Below, piece after piece: positions 19,600 through 29,664 of a stretch of 64,000 nt of DNA. Every line of letters starts with the position of its first letter. The first letter of the stretch is position 1. The notes below the pieces were generated by a model. That model was not told where the DNA came from and did not search any database. It saw only the letters and a program-made list of their open reading frames with translations. The translations under genes and the position numbers were made by a program. Origin of the DNA: Haemophilus haemolyticus (GTDB lineage: Bacteria; Pseudomonadota; Gammaproteobacteria; Enterobacterales; Pasteurellaceae); NCBI RefSeq assembly GCF_001679045.1, contig NZ_LYCK01000001.1, positions 72,793-136,792 of the forward strand, given 5' to 3'.

Positions 19600-21438
19600 T
19601 TATCCTCGGCGATCACGGCGTGGTTTATCGCTAAAAGAGCGGTTACTTTTTTCATTAAATTTACGATTTCCACGATTGTCACCACCGCGTTCATTACGTC
19701 CGCGTTCTCCACGGAAATCGCCACCACGACCTTTACGTTTACCGTTAAAATCATCGCCACCACGGGAACTATCAGACTTCACCGCACCTAAGAAAGACAT
19801 TTGCATTTGTTTATTCAATACGCGTGTTTTACCGAATTGTTGCAATAATTCTTTCGGCATACCTTGTGGCAATTCAACGGTAGTGTGGTCATCATAAAGT
19901 TTGATATGACCAATATAGCGGCTATTGATATCACCTTCGTTAGCAATCGCACCAACGATATGGCGAACTTCTACACCATCTGCACGACCCACTTCGATAC
20001 GATATAAATCCATTGGTTGTGGATTTCCATAGCCTTTACGTTCGCCACGACGTTCAGCTGAACGTGGATTTTCACGGCGATCACCTCGTTCATTACGTTC
20101 ACGACGACGTTTTTCCATTGGTGGATCAGGTGGAAGAATTAATTTTTGTTTGCCTTGTAGCAACATTAACATTGCTGCAGCAATATCTTCTTGATCCTGA
20201 TCGGCTGTGAATAAGTCTTCTAATAAACTACGATATTGTTCTAAATCGTGATGCTCGAGTTGTTTCGTAATTTTTGCAACGAATTTTTTGCGGCGGCATT
20301 CTTGTAACACAAGATGATTTGGCAATTCTACTTCATTGATACCTTTTTTCATTAGGTGTTCAATATTACGAAGTAAACGACGCTCACGAGGCTCAACGAA
20401 TAATAAAGCACGACCAGAACGACCTGCACGACCAGTACGGCCAATTCGGTGTACATAAGATTCTGCATCCAGCGGAATGTCGTAGTTCACCACAAGGCTG
20501 ATACGTTCAATATCAATACCGCGTGCGGCTACATCGGTTGCCACAACAATATCCAAACTACCGCTACGTAAACGATCGAGGGTTTGTTCGCGGAGTTGTT
20601 GTGTCATATCACCATTAAGTGCAGCAGAACGGAAACCATTTTTTTCAAGTAGTTCTGTAATGTCTAAAGTACCTGTTTTAGTGCGAGCAAAGATAATCGC
20701 AGCATCAAAATCTTCCACTTCTAAGAAACGAAGAAGGGCTTCATTTTTACGCACTCCGTGCACATACCAACAACTTTGGTCGATATCTGGGGCATTTTCG
20801 TTATTAACTTTGATCTTCACTTCTTTCGGATCATTCATAAAACGTTTCGTAATACGACGGATCGGTTCAGGCATTGTTGCAGAGAATAACGCTGTTTGGT
20901 GATTCTCTGGTAATTCTGCCATGACGGTTTCTACATCATCAATGAAACCCATACGTAGCATTTCATCTGCTTCATCTAATACGATAAAACGAAGTTCAGA
21001 AAGATTTAATGTTCCGCGGCGAATATGGTCAAGAATACGACCCGGTGTACCCACAACTACTTGTGCGCCTTGCTTTAATGCACGAAGTTGGATGTCATAA
21101 CGTTGGCCACCATATAAGGTAACAATGCGAGTGCCGTGAGCATATTTAACAAATTGTTCGCACGCATCGGCAACTTGAATAGCAAGTTCGCGAGTCGGAG
21201 CCATCACTAACATTTGTGGATGTTTTTCACTTGGATCGATTTGCGCTAATAAAGGCAGTGCAAAGGCAGCGGTTTTACCACTACCCGTTTGTGCCATACC
21301 TAGCACATCATTGCCACTGAGCAAATGCGGGATACAAGCTTGTTGAATTGGAGAAGGGGTTTCAAAACCTAAGTCAGAAACAGCTTTTAAGATGAACTCA
21401 GGTAAGCCTAAGTCATTAAAAGTAATTTTGTCAGTCAT
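19600..21438 (-). CDS. deaD: DEAD-box ATP-dependent RNA helicase DeaD (CsdA)
   Basis: A 612-residue helicase. All core motifs are present: Q-motif, [37 protein letters not shown] and [11 protein letters not shown]. The DbpA-like RNA-binding domain (about residues 465-560) is followed by an Arg/Gly/Asp-rich tail. DeaD unwinds structured RNA in ribosome assembly, cold adaptation and RNA decay. The ATG at 21438 (MTDKITF) is chosen over an upstream in-frame start at 21471. It follows nlpI and pnp, the conserved enterobacterial order, linking it to RNA turnover. Confidence 0.97.
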   Translation of the reverse strand: MTDKITFNDLGLPEFILKAVSDLGFETPSPIQQACIPHLLSGNDVLGMAQTGSGKTAAFALPLLAQIDPSEKHPQMLVMAPTRELAIQVADACEQFVKYAHGTRIVTLYGGQRYDIQLRALKQGAQVVVGTPGRILDHIRRGTLNLSELRFIVLDEADEMLRMGFIDDVETVMAELPENHQTALFSATMPEPIRRITKRFMNDPKEVKIKVNNENAPDIDQSCWYVHGVRKNEALLRFLEVEDFDAAIIFARTKTGTLDITELLEKNGFRSAALNGDMTQQLREQTLDRLRSGSLDIVVATDVAARGIDIERISLVVNYDIPLDAESYVHRIGRTGRAGRSGRALLFVEPRERRLLRNIEHLMKKGINEVELPNHLVLQECRRKKFVAKITKQLEHHDLEQYRSLLEDLFTADQDQEDIAAAMLMLLQGKQKLILPPDPPMEKRRRERNERGDRRENPRSAERRGERKGYGNPQPMDLYRIEVGRADGVEVRHIVGAIANEGDINSRYIGHIKLYDDHTTVELPQGMPKELLQQFGKTRVLNKQMQMSFLGAVKSDSSRGGDDFNGKRKGRGGDFRGERGRNERGGDNRGNRKFNEKSNRSFSDKPRRDRRG

Positions 21439-21503
21439 TAAAATACTCGAATATAAATAAGGAAAGCTCAAAGAGGCCTTCGGTTTATTAAGTTGAGCAG
21501 AGC

Positions 21504-21525
21504 GAATGAATTTTTTTATTCATTC
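21504..21525 (-). other. Stem-loop in the nlpI-deaD spacer
   Basis: GAATGAAT and ATTCATTC are complementary around an A/T loop, in the deaD leader. It may be an RNase processing site or weak attenuator. Confidence 0.4.
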
Positions 21526-21558
21526 TACTGTAAAGAGCGGTGAGTTTTTGATTGATTT

Positions 21559-22503
21559 TTAGAAAGCAATCGCTTTTGTTACCGCACTTTTCTCTTCTTT
21601 TTCGTCTTCTGTTTGAACCGGTTTTAATTTCATTAGTTCAAACGCGGCAAAACGATACTCAACAAAGTTATAAACCTGATTTGCCATAGCTAGTTTAAAT
21701 AAAGCTGCTGCTTCATCTACTAGCCCTACATTGAGTTTTTGTTTTGCTAGATAAAAATAGGTTTCTGTGAGAATTTCAGCATATTGTTGTGAATTTTCAG
21801 CAAAGTCACTCGCACGTTGTTGTAATTCTTCTACAGAGATGTGTCCTAAGTAATATTGAACGATATGTGTACCCCAGAAGTCCTCTGATAGCCCTTTTGC
21901 TCGTTCAACAAGGTTTGTTTGGGCTTCTTGTGGTTTTAATTTTTGTTCGTTCAAATATAGCCATAAGACACGATAGGGATCTTTTGTATCGGCTTGGTAG
22001 AACTGTAAGAAATCTTGCTGAGCAAGATGGTAGCGCCCTACATAATAAAAATTTAAACCACGATTAAGGTGGGTATAGTCATAACTTGAATCTAATTCAA
22101 ACACCGTATTGAATGCTTCCAATGCGCCGTCATAATCTTCTTCAAGCAATAAATAAAGCCCTAAGTAATTGTACACAGATGCCATTTTAGGCTGTAATGC
22201 AAGGGCTTGAGTAAAATCGTAACGAGCAAGTCCCCATAATCCAAGGGAATCATAGAGTACGCCACGTTCAAAATGTAGCGATGCACGTTCTTCATTACTC
22301 ATTTTTCCAACGAGCAGTACTTGGCTTAATCGTACGATCATCACTTCTTGTTCAAAGTGAGTATTCGGGTTTTGTTCAGCCAACACGACATGATTTTTAG
22401 ACACAAAACCGCCCCTAGACTGAACACAGCCTGCAAGGAGTAAGATCGCACATAAGCTAAATAAATAGACTATAAAATGGCGAGATAAGCGAAAACACTG
22501 CAT
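21559..22503 (-). CDS. nlpI: Lipoprotein NlpI, TPR adaptor
   Basis: A 314-residue lipoprotein with lipobox LAGC around residue 26 after a hydrophobic signal, followed by tandem TPR helices (for example the NYLGLYLLLEEDYDGALEAF stretch). NlpI scaffolds murein endopeptidases and the protease Prc at the outer membrane. It is slightly longer than E. coli NlpI, with a Glu/Lys-rich C-terminal tail that includes an uptake signal. It lies between pnp and deaD on the minus strand, the conserved order. Confidence 0.93.
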   Translation of the reverse strand: MQCFRLSRHFIVYLFSLCAILLLAGCVQSRGGFVSKNHVVLAEQNPNTHFEQEVMIVRLSQVLLVGKMSNEERASLHFERGVLYDSLGLWGLARYDFTQALALQPKMASVYNYLGLYLLLEEDYDGALEAFNTVFELDSSYDYTHLNRGLNFYYVGRYHLAQQDFLQFYQADTKDPYRVLWLYLNEQKLKPQEAQTNLVERAKGLSEDFWGTHIVQYYLGHISVEELQQRASDFAENSQQYAEILTETYFYLAKQKLNVGLVDEAAALFKLAMANQVYNFVEYRFAAFELMKLKPVQTEDEKEEKSAVTKAIAF

Positions 22504-22584
22504 TTGCTTTCTTTATGCCTAAAAGTTGGAAAACAACAAAACTTGGCAGCGAGTGCTACCAAGTTTTGATTCGATATTCCAAGA

Positions 22585-24714
22585 TTATTCCTGTTCTTCT
22601 ACAGAATCTTCTTGGTTAATTTCAGTTTCTTGTTTTGGAGCCAAGTCTTTCATTGTTAAACGAATACGACCTTGACGATCGATTTCAACAACTTTTACGT
22701 TTACTTCTTGGCCCACTTGGAGGTAATCGCTAACTTTTTCTACGCGCTCTTCAGCAATTTGAGAAATATGAACTAAACCTTCTTTATTTCCAACGATTGC
22801 TACGAATGCACCAAAATCAGCAAGACGAGTGACTTTACCTTTGTAAATTGCGCCAGCTTCAACTTCTGCAACGATTTCTTCGATACGTCCCATTACGTTT
22901 TTCGCAGCATTACTATCTACTGCGGCAATTTTCACTGTACCATCATCATCAATGTCAATTGATGTACCAGTTTCTTCAGTTAATGAACGAATTGTTGCAC
23001 CACCTTTACCAATGACATCTTTGATTTTCTTAGGATCAATTTTCATTGTGTAGATGCGCGGCGCGTAATCTGAAATATCCGCACGTGGAGCTGGGATTGC
23101 TTGTTCCATTACACCAAGAATGTGCATACGCGCACTTTTCGCTTGGTTTAATGCAATTTGCATAATTTCAGGGGTGATACCTTCAATTTTGATGTCCATT
23201 TGAAGGGCGGTCACACCTTCACGTGTACCCGCTACTTTAAAGTCCATATCACCTAAGTGGTCTTCATCACCTAAGATATCTGAAAGCACCACAAATTTTT
23301 CTTCTTCTTTCACTAAGCCCATTGCGATACCCGCAACTGCTGCCTTGATTGGTACACCTGCATCCATTAATGCTAAAGACGCACCACATACAGAAGCCAT
23401 AGAAGAAGAACCGTTAGATTCAGTGATTTCAGATACAACACGCACTACATACGGGAATTCTGCAAGGCTTGGCATAACAGCCGCTACACCGCGTTTTGCT
23501 AAACGACCGTGACCGATCTCACGACGTTTTGGAGAACCAATCATTCCTGTTTCGCCTACAGAATATGGAGGGAAGTTGTAGTGGAATAAGAAGTGATCTT
23601 GACGTTCACCTGTTAATTCATCGATGATTTGTGCATCACGTTCAGTACCTAACGTTGCAACGGCTAATGCTTGCGTTTCACCACGGGTGAAAATTGCAGA
23701 ACCGTGAGTACGTGGTAATACACCTGTGCAAATATCTAATGCACGAACGGTATCAACGGTACGACCATCAATACGTGGTTCACCTGCAATGATACGGCCA
23801 CGAACGATTTGGCTTTCAAGTGCGGTGAAAATATCCACGATTTTACCTTCGCTGATTTCTTCATCTTCTGCTGTGATTTGTGCAATCGCATCTGCTTTAA
23901 TCGCATCGATTTGTTCGTAACGAGCTTGTTTTTCAGTAATGCGGTATGCATCGCCTAAACGTGCTTCTGCAATCGCTTTTACTTTATTGATTAAATCTGT
24001 GTTTGGCTCTGGAGCAACCCAATCCCAACGTGGTTTGCCAGCTTCTTTTGCAAATTCTTTGATTGCTTCAACTACAACTTGTTGTTGTTGATGACCGAAT
24101 ACAACTGCCGCTAACATTTGTTCTTCAGTTAAAATGTCTGCTTCAGATTCAACCATTAATACGGCTTTATCAGTACCCGCAACCACTAAGTCCAAACGGC
24201 TTTGTTTTTGTTCAGCCATAGTTGGGTTTAATACGAATTGGTTGTCAATAAAACCAACACGAGCCGCACCGATAGGGCCGTTGAAAGGTACACCAGATAA
24301 GGTTAATGCTGCAGAAGCACCGATCATTGCCACTAAGTCTGGGCTGATTTGTGGGTTTACAGAAACTACAGTTGCCACAACTTGGATTTCGTTGAAGAAA
24401 CCTTCTGGGAATAATGGACGAATTGGACGGTCGATTAAACGTGCAATTAAAGTTTCGCCTTCAGATGGACGACCTTCACGTTTGAAGAAACCACCAGGGA
24501 TTTTACCCGCCGCATAAGTACGCTCTTGGTAGTTTACGGTTAATGGGAAGAAGTCTTGACCTTCTTTCACATCTTTTTTAGCAACAACAGTCACGAATAC
24601 CGTAGTATCGTCCATGCTTGCCATGACCGCAGCCGTTGCTTGACGTGCAATTGCGCCGGTTTCTAGAGTAACGGTATGTTGACCGTATTTAAATTGCTTA
24701 ACAATTGGGTTCAC
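22585..24714 (-). CDS. pnp: Polyribonucleotide nucleotidyltransferase (PNPase)
   Basis: A 709-residue PNPase with two RNase PH domains (about residues 1-230 and 315-540), a KH domain containing VIGKGGATI, an S1 RNA-binding domain and an acidic Glu-rich tail. It degrades RNA 3' to 5' by phosphorolysis in the degradosome. Unlike E. coli there is no rpsO directly upstream; the 273-bp leader contains an uptake signal and no recognised gene. It heads pnp-nlpI-deaD. Confidence 0.98.
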   Translation of the reverse strand: MNPIVKQFKYGQHTVTLETGAIARQATAAVMASMDDTTVFVTVVAKKDVKEGQDFFPLTVNYQERTYAAGKIPGGFFKREGRPSEGETLIARLIDRPIRPLFPEGFFNEIQVVATVVSVNPQISPDLVAMIGASAALTLSGVPFNGPIGAARVGFIDNQFVLNPTMAEQKQSRLDLVVAGTDKAVLMVESEADILTEEQMLAAVVFGHQQQQVVVEAIKEFAKEAGKPRWDWVAPEPNTDLINKVKAIAEARLGDAYRITEKQARYEQIDAIKADAIAQITAEDEEISEGKIVDIFTALESQIVRGRIIAGEPRIDGRTVDTVRALDICTGVLPRTHGSAIFTRGETQALAVATLGTERDAQIIDELTGERQDHFLFHYNFPPYSVGETGMIGSPKRREIGHGRLAKRGVAAVMPSLAEFPYVVRVVSEITESNGSSSMASVCGASLALMDAGVPIKAAVAGIAMGLVKEEEKFVVLSDILGDEDHLGDMDFKVAGTREGVTALQMDIKIEGITPEIMQIALNQAKSARMHILGVMEQAIPAPRADISDYAPRIYTMKIDPKKIKDVIGKGGATIRSLTEETGTSIDIDDDGTVKIAAVDSNAAKNVMGRIEEIVAEVEAGAIYKGKVTRLADFGAFVAIVGNKEGLVHISQIAEERVEKVSDYLQVGQEVNVKVVEIDRQGRIRLTMKDLAPKQETEINQEDSVEEQE

Positions 24715-24987
24715 AATGTTTTCCTTAAAATTTACATTAAAAACAATGCTTTATTTTCCAGATTGCGACTAGCAAAAGAAATCTTTTGTAAAAACAACCG
24801 CACTTTCGAGCGCTTAAAATTGCTTTTGATAGCCGCACGCTAATGTAGAAAATAAAGCCTAAGCATTATACAGGATGTTTTGCCTTAGTGGGTAACTTTA
24901 TTTCACATTGTCAACTTGTTATGATTGTGTCACTTTTATTTTGCTCTAAAAAAGTTGATTTTGACTCACTCAAATTAGATTCCCCTT

Positions 24988-25830
24988 ATGAAATATAATG
25001 TAATTATGGCTAGTGATGCCAACTATCTTCCTTATGTAGAAATCACACTGAAATCTTTATTAATGCACCATGAAAATCTCTCTGTTTTTATTTTACATAC
25101 AGGAGATATTTCTGAGTCGTGGCAAAATGATCTTCAACCTTATTTTGCTAAACGCTATTCAACATTACAATTAGTTCATATAGATAAATCAGAATTAAAT
25201 TCTTTCAGTGCAAATAATTATATTACTTCTGCTACTTATTTAAGGTTTTATATTGATCGCTTGCTTCATTATAGCGATATTCCTTATTGGATTTATCTTG
25301 ATTGTGATATCGTGATTAATGGCAATATTATGCTTCCTTTTGAATGCTTAGATTTTTCTCGCCACTCATTAGCCGCAGTTTTAGATCCTTATGTAACTCG
25401 CATAGGCCATCCTTATCAAGATGGGGATTATTTTAATGCGGGAGTTTTATATTTGAATATGGAGAAGTATCGCTTAGGTATTTCATCATTTTCTAAAGAA
25501 TTATTTGAATTACATGAAAAGTTAAAAGAACGTTTAATTTATGGCGATCAAGATATACTAAATTACTATTTTAAAGATTGTTGGATACCATTAGACAAGC
25601 GTTATAATTTTCAATTAGATCATATGATTTCAATTAATAGTCTTGATATTTCTCCTGTTATTTTTCATTTTACAGGTCCTCATAAGCCTCTCGATAATAT
25701 TTTTTCTGAGAATGCTTGTGTTAATGCCGTAATTTCATTGTTTAGACTTTATGCGTCAATAAGTTGGCAAGATGTTTGCTCTCTTCCGCTCGGTACTGTA
25801 AGAGCTAATTGGACTAATCAAGAGAGATGA
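24988..25830 (+). CDS. Glycosyltransferase family 8 protein
   Basis: A 280-residue GT8 enzyme resembling LgtC-type galactosyltransferases. It opens with MKYNVIMASDANYL, has the metal-binding DCD at residues 105-107 within WIYLDCDIVI, the substrate loop DYFNAGVLYLNM, and a late HFTGPHKP motif whose His completes the metal site. It probably adds a hexose from a UDP-sugar to lipooligosaccharide in the cytoplasm. No tetranucleotide repeat is present in or before the frame, so unlike several Haemophilus glycosyltransferases it is not obviously phase variable. The acceptor is unknown. Confidence 0.88.
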   Translation: MKYNVIMASDANYLPYVEITLKSLLMHHENLSVFILHTGDISESWQNDLQPYFAKRYSTLQLVHIDKSELNSFSANNYITSATYLRFYIDRLLHYSDIPYWIYLDCDIVINGNIMLPFECLDFSRHSLAAVLDPYVTRIGHPYQDGDYFNAGVLYLNMEKYRLGISSFSKELFELHEKLKERLIYGDQDILNYYFKDCWIPLDKRYNFQLDHMISINSLDISPVIFHFTGPHKPLDNIFSENACVNAVISLFRLYASISWQDVCSLPLGTVRANWTNQER

Positions 25831-25857
25831 TGTAATCGGTAGCTTTATTTAATTTAA

Positions 25858-26373
<516 letters not shown>

Positions 26374-26393
26374 ATATTTTAATTAATCACACC

Positions 26394-26438
26394 AAAAGTG
26401 CGGTCAGAAATTCATATGTTTTTCTGACCGCACCTTTT
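26394..26438 (+). terminator. Uptake-signal hairpin, left copy of a 45-bp direct repeat
   Basis: AAAAGTGCGGTCAGAAA and TTTCTGACCGCACCTTTT form an inverted pair that ends yhcH. A 45-base copy with four mismatches recurs at 27228-27272 on the other side of the next gene. Confidence 0.85.
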
Positions 26439-26474
26439 AGAGTTAAGTTTTTACCTTTTTATAAGGAAAATTAA

Positions 26475-27209
26475 ATTAAAATTATTGATGAGTTTATTAA
26501 AAAAACTGAAGAGTTTTATGAGGAACTTAAAGGACAAGATAGACATAGATACTGTTCTTGGGAACATTGTTATGCTCAATTTTATGAAGCCAGACAAAAT
26601 CCTGAAAAAGCCAATGTTGATAATTTAAGTTTACATTTGGCGTTCTATTTAGCCAGTTGGGGGATGTATAGAGGGTCGTCCTTTTTATTGCAATATGATT
26701 ACACTATCCATACTTCGGTTGTGGAAGAAATTTTAAAACAAAAATATGACAAATTATTGGGTTTAGAATGTAATGAATTAAATAATGACGAAATTTGCTC
26801 TTTACTGGATGAATTAAATACGAAAATAAAGGAGATTTATGATCCGTTTCGTTCGAAGGTAAAGAAACCAAAAGGAAAAAAAGATATTTCAAATATTTTA
26901 GTTTCTAAGATTTTATTGGGAACTTTAGGTTGTGTACCTGCTTATGATCGTTTCTTTGTTAAGGCAGTGACAAATATTGATAAAAATACAAAGAAGAAAG
27001 TGACAACAAAAAATTACAATATTGCCTCTTTAAAGAAATTAATTAAATTTTATGAAGAACACCAAGAAAGGCTGGAAGAATTAAGAAGTAAATTTTTAAT
27101 TGAAAATGAATTTAACGAAGATAAGAAAACTCTACTTTATCCGCAAATGAAAGTACTTGATATGGGTTTTTGGAAAATTGGTTTTGATTTGTCTAAAGAG
27201 GCAGAATAG
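26475..27209 (+). CDS. Conserved hypothetical protein with apparent ATT start
   Basis: The coding frame runs from at least 26475 to TAG 27209. There is an in-frame TAA just before (26472-26474) and no ATG, GTG or TTG until 26637. The region between clearly encodes protein (KIIDEFIKKTEEFYEEL, then the motif YCSWEHCYAQFYEA). ATT at 26475 sits eight bases after AAGGA, exactly where ATG would be expected. Initiation is therefore at a rare AUU codon, or the start was lost by mutation. The 244-residue product is soluble and helical, with conserved HLAFYLASWGMYRGSSF and CVPAYDRFF stretches found in an uncharacterised family of bacterial accessory proteins. Function unknown. The gene sits alone between two near-identical uptake-signal hairpins. 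Confidence 0.7.
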   Translation: MKIIDEFIKKTEEFYEELKGQDRHRYCSWEHCYAQFYEARQNPEKANVDNLSLHLAFYLASWGMYRGSSFLLQYDYTIHTSVVEEILKQKYDKLLGLECNELNNDEICSLLDELNTKIKEIYDPFRSKVKKPKGKKDISNILVSKILLGTLGCVPAYDRFFVKAVTNIDKNTKKKVTTKNYNIASLKKLIKFYEEHQERLEELRSKFLIENEFNEDKKTLLYPQMKVLDMGFWKIGFDLSKEAE

Positions 27210-27227
27210 GTTTTCAAATTTACTAGA

Positions 27228-27272
27228 AAAAGTGCGGTCAGAAATTTATGTATTTTTCTGACCGCACTTTTT
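27228..27272. terminator. Uptake-signal hairpin, right copy of the 45-bp repeat
   Basis: AAAAGTGCGGTCAGAAA pairs with TTTCTGACCGCACTTTTT. It is perfect in the arms and can terminate both the cassette gene and the convergent TusA-like gene. Confidence 0.9.
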
Positions 27273-27274
27273 TA

Positions 27275-27496
27275 TTATTTAATCACTGTAATTGACCATT
27301 TGGCATCATCAATTTGCTCGAAGTTTGTCACTTCATAACCTTCTTCAGCCGCCCAAGCGGGAATGGCTTCAGTAGCTTGGGTGCAGTCGAATTCAATTTC
27401 TAGGCCATAGCCTTTATTTAACTTAGCCATGGCTTCCTTAGCTTCAACGAGAGGAAATGGGCAAACAAGGCCGAGTGTAGGTAATTTAACGATCAT
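27275..27496 (-). CDS. TusA-like protein partnered with a YeeE-type transporter
   Basis: A 73-residue TusA/YedF/YeeD-family protein with the CPFP motif at residues 12-15. It lies nine bases downstream of a YeeE/YedE-type transporter, the arrangement of E. coli yeeE-yeeD (TsuA-TsuB), where the small protein handles sulfur delivered by the transporter. A selenium-related role (YedE-YedF) is the main alternative. Confidence 0.85.
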   Translation of the reverse strand: MIVKLPTLGLVCPFPLVEAKEAMAKLNKGYGLEIEFDCTQATEAIPAWAAEEGYEVTNFEQIDDAKWSITVIK

Positions 27497-27505
27497 ATAA
27501 ACTCC

Positions 27506-28549
27506 TTATGATGCTTTTGTTAATTTTAAACGTTGTGGACGGATAATGGTGAAGTAGGCGGCCACCCAAGTGCCGAGAATCATCAATGGCAATGAGACCC
27601 AACCTTGCCAAGAGAAAAAGGCGGTTTCGACTAAGCCATTACCGATAGAGCAGCCACCCGCAAGGGTTGCACCGATGCCCATGAGAATACCGCCGAGTCC
27701 GCTGCGTAGAATCGTGGTGGCATCCGGTACGCGGACACGGAATTCATTGCTTGCTTTCGCGCCAATGAATGAGCCAATAAAAATTCCTAAGACTAAGAAT
27801 ACGCCCCAGTTAATAAATTTACCGTCGCCAGTAACGAGGAATTGCATAATATTGGCTGATGGACCAGTGATCCCAAGTCCAAATTCACGACCAGTAGCGA
27901 CACTGAGTGGCCAAGCGGCAAGTGCGATTAATCCGATTAATACGGCAGAGAAAAATGGATGCCAGCGTTTTTCAAATAATAAATGAGCAAGTCCCGTTTT
28001 CTTTGGTTTTAATGCCGCGACTTTTATGCTTGGTTTGCAGAGATGTTTGTACACATAGAAAGCAGTCACTAAAGTTAATAATGCGACTAACCACCAAGGT
28101 GATATACCGAATGTATCGTAAATATTGCGTTGTTCGATATTGATGCTACGTAAAGTTTTATTGAATTCGCCTAATGGGCCGGTACGCATGATGGCACTTA
28201 GCAACATATAAGTGAATAACGCGACCCAACTGCCGACTAAGCCTTCCGCAGCACGGTACCAAGTTCCTGTTGCACAACCGCCAGCAAGAACAATGCCGAT
28301 ACCAAACACAAAGGCACCGATAATCACTGCTAAAAATGCAAAATTTTCAGCTGGGTCGACATTTAATACCCCGATTTCCTTTAACAGGAAGAAACCGATG
28401 GATTGCACGGTAATCGCCAATAAAAGGGCTACAAACATTTTGTTATTTTTGGTGACATACATATCGCGAAATGCACCAGTAATACAAAAGCGCCCACGCT
28501 GCATCACAAATCCGAGTAAAATTCCGCAAAGTAATCCGGTTAAAAGCAT
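27506..28549 (-). CDS. YeeE/YedE family sulfur-compound transporter (TsuA-like)
   Basis: A 347-residue inner-membrane protein of about nine to ten helices. It has the family's three conserved cysteine motifs: GRFCITG (Cys22), GGCATGTWYR (Cys92) and GGCSIGNG near residue 300. In TsuA such cysteines pass thiosulfate across the membrane. It is followed nine bases later by a TusA-like gene, so the pair probably imports thiosulfate or another sulfur or selenium species and hands it to the carrier. No regulator is adjacent. Confidence 0.88.
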   Translation of the reverse strand: MLLTGLLCGILLGFVMQRGRFCITGAFRDMYVTKNNKMFVALLLAITVQSIGFFLLKEIGVLNVDPAENFAFLAVIIGAFVFGIGIVLAGGCATGTWYRAAEGLVGSWVALFTYMLLSAIMRTGPLGEFNKTLRSINIEQRNIYDTFGISPWWLVALLTLVTAFYVYKHLCKPSIKVAALKPKKTGLAHLLFEKRWHPFFSAVLIGLIALAAWPLSVATGREFGLGITGPSANIMQFLVTGDGKFINWGVFLVLGIFIGSFIGAKASNEFRVRVPDATTILRSGLGGILMGIGATLAGGCSIGNGLVETAFFSWQGWVSLPLMILGTWVAAYFTIIRPQRLKLTKAS

Positions 28550-28710
28550 AAATATTCCTTCTATTTTAGAACTAAGTAGGTCGGTATTTTCTAAAAAAAT
28601 AAGAAGGTAGCGCCAATAACTTTTAGCTAGAAAATATGTTTTTTTGATATAAAAAAAGTGCGGTTATAAATTTATACTTTTTACCACACTGCTTTAGCAA
28701 CGTAATAATA

Positions 28711-28740
28711 ATTAACCCCACTCAAAAGAGCGGGGTTAAT
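28711..28740 (-). terminator. Terminator after yhhQ
   Basis: ATTAACCCC and GGGGTTAAT plus CTC/GAG form a 12-pair stem with one mismatch and a four-base loop. On the minus strand a T-rich tail follows. A decayed uptake-signal pair lies nearby (28656-28664 exact, partner degenerate). Confidence 0.75.
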
Positions 28741-28766
28741 TGTTTTATATGCGCTAGAAATTTGGT

Positions 28767-29474
28767 TTATGCAGGAACGCGTTCTGCTACGAGCATTTGT
28801 AGTTTTCGTAAAATGACATTTAATACTACGCCATAGGCTGGGACGAACAAGATAATTCCTATAAATAATTTAAATAGATAATCTACAAAACCGAGTTGTG
28901 CCCAGTGTTCAGCCATGAAAGGATCTGCACTTTGGTAGAATGCTACACTGAAGAAAACAAAAGTATCAGCCATTGAGCCGAATGTCATTGAGCTAGTTGG
29001 CGCCACCCACCATGTTTTTAACTGGCGTAAGCGGTTAAATACGATCACATCAAGTAATTGTCCTACCACGTAAGCGGCAAAGCTCGCAATAGCAATACGG
29101 AATACAAACAGATCAAAATGCGTTAATGATTCGAAACCTTGGAATTTGCTTTCAGAGAATAAAACAGATATGACGTAACTTACAATAAGTGCAGGAAACA
29201 TCACCACGAAGATGATTTTTCTTGCATCTTCCGCACCGAAAATACGCACAGTCAAATCAGTAGCTAAAAAGATAAATGGGAATGTGAGTGTTCCCCAAGT
29301 ACTGTGGAAAGAAAAATCATTTGCTGCACCAAGTGCGGTTAATTTTAGCGTGATTTCAAACGGGATTTGTACAAAGTAATTGCTCGCGGCAATGATGAAT
29401 ATGTGGAAAAAGCTGAGCCAGATGATTGCACGACGTTTTTGTTGATCATTAAAGATCGGAGAGTTTAATTTCAT
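28767..29474 (-). CDS. yhhQ: Queuosine precursor transporter YhhQ (VUT family)
   Basis: A 235-residue protein with about six membrane helices. It matches the COG1738/YhhQ family: NYFVQIPFE, the STWGTLTFPFIFLATDLTVR stretch and the later helix block around DVIVFNRLR. YhhQ imports preQ0/preQ1 for queuosine synthesis. The preQ1-I riboswitch directly upstream gives independent support. Tgt, QueA and QueH, encoded elsewhere in the window, act on the imported base. Its short leader ends in AAGG six bases before the ATG. Confidence 0.93.
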   Translation of the reverse strand: MKLNSPIFNDQQKRRAIIWLSFFHIFIIAASNYFVQIPFEITLKLTALGAANDFSFHSTWGTLTFPFIFLATDLTVRIFGAEDARKIIFVVMFPALIVSYVISVLFSESKFQGFESLTHFDLFVFRIAIASFAAYVVGQLLDVIVFNRLRQLKTWWVAPTSSMTFGSMADTFVFFSVAFYQSADPFMAEHWAQLGFVDYLFKLFIGIILFVPAYGVVLNVILRKLQMLVAERVPA

Positions 29475-29480
29475 GTTGTA

Positions 29481-29520
29481 CCTTTTTAGTTTAAATAAAT
29501 CGGGGTTAGGGAACCCGAGG
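29481..29520 (-). promoter_or_regulatory. preQ1-I riboswitch upstream of yhhQ
   Basis: On the minus strand TCGGG (plus 29514-29518) and CCCCGA (29500-29505) form the P1 stem around the loop TTCCCTAA. An A-rich segment, TTTATTTAAACTAAAAAGG, follows, as in the preQ1-I H-type pseudoknot. Its terminal AAGG is the yhhQ ribosome-binding site and can pair with CCCT in the loop, so preQ1 would hide the Shine-Dalgarno and switch off uptake. Confidence 0.85.
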
Positions 29521-29664
29521 TTAAATATAGGGGGCTAGATAATACGCATATTTCAAATAATTGCAAGATTCGATGCCATTTGAGTTTTATTTTATGAAAA
29601 TTGACGAACGATTTCACAGACTTTATTCTATTTGCATTTTTCATCAAATTTGAAAGGAGAGAAA

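Noticed and set aside
24988..25100. Phase-variable repeat tract in the GT8 gene
   Set aside because: No tetranucleotide or other short tandem repeat is present in or before the gene.
29540..29640. CRP or competence-type site upstream of pdxH
   Set aside because: Half-sites were imperfect and wrongly spaced.
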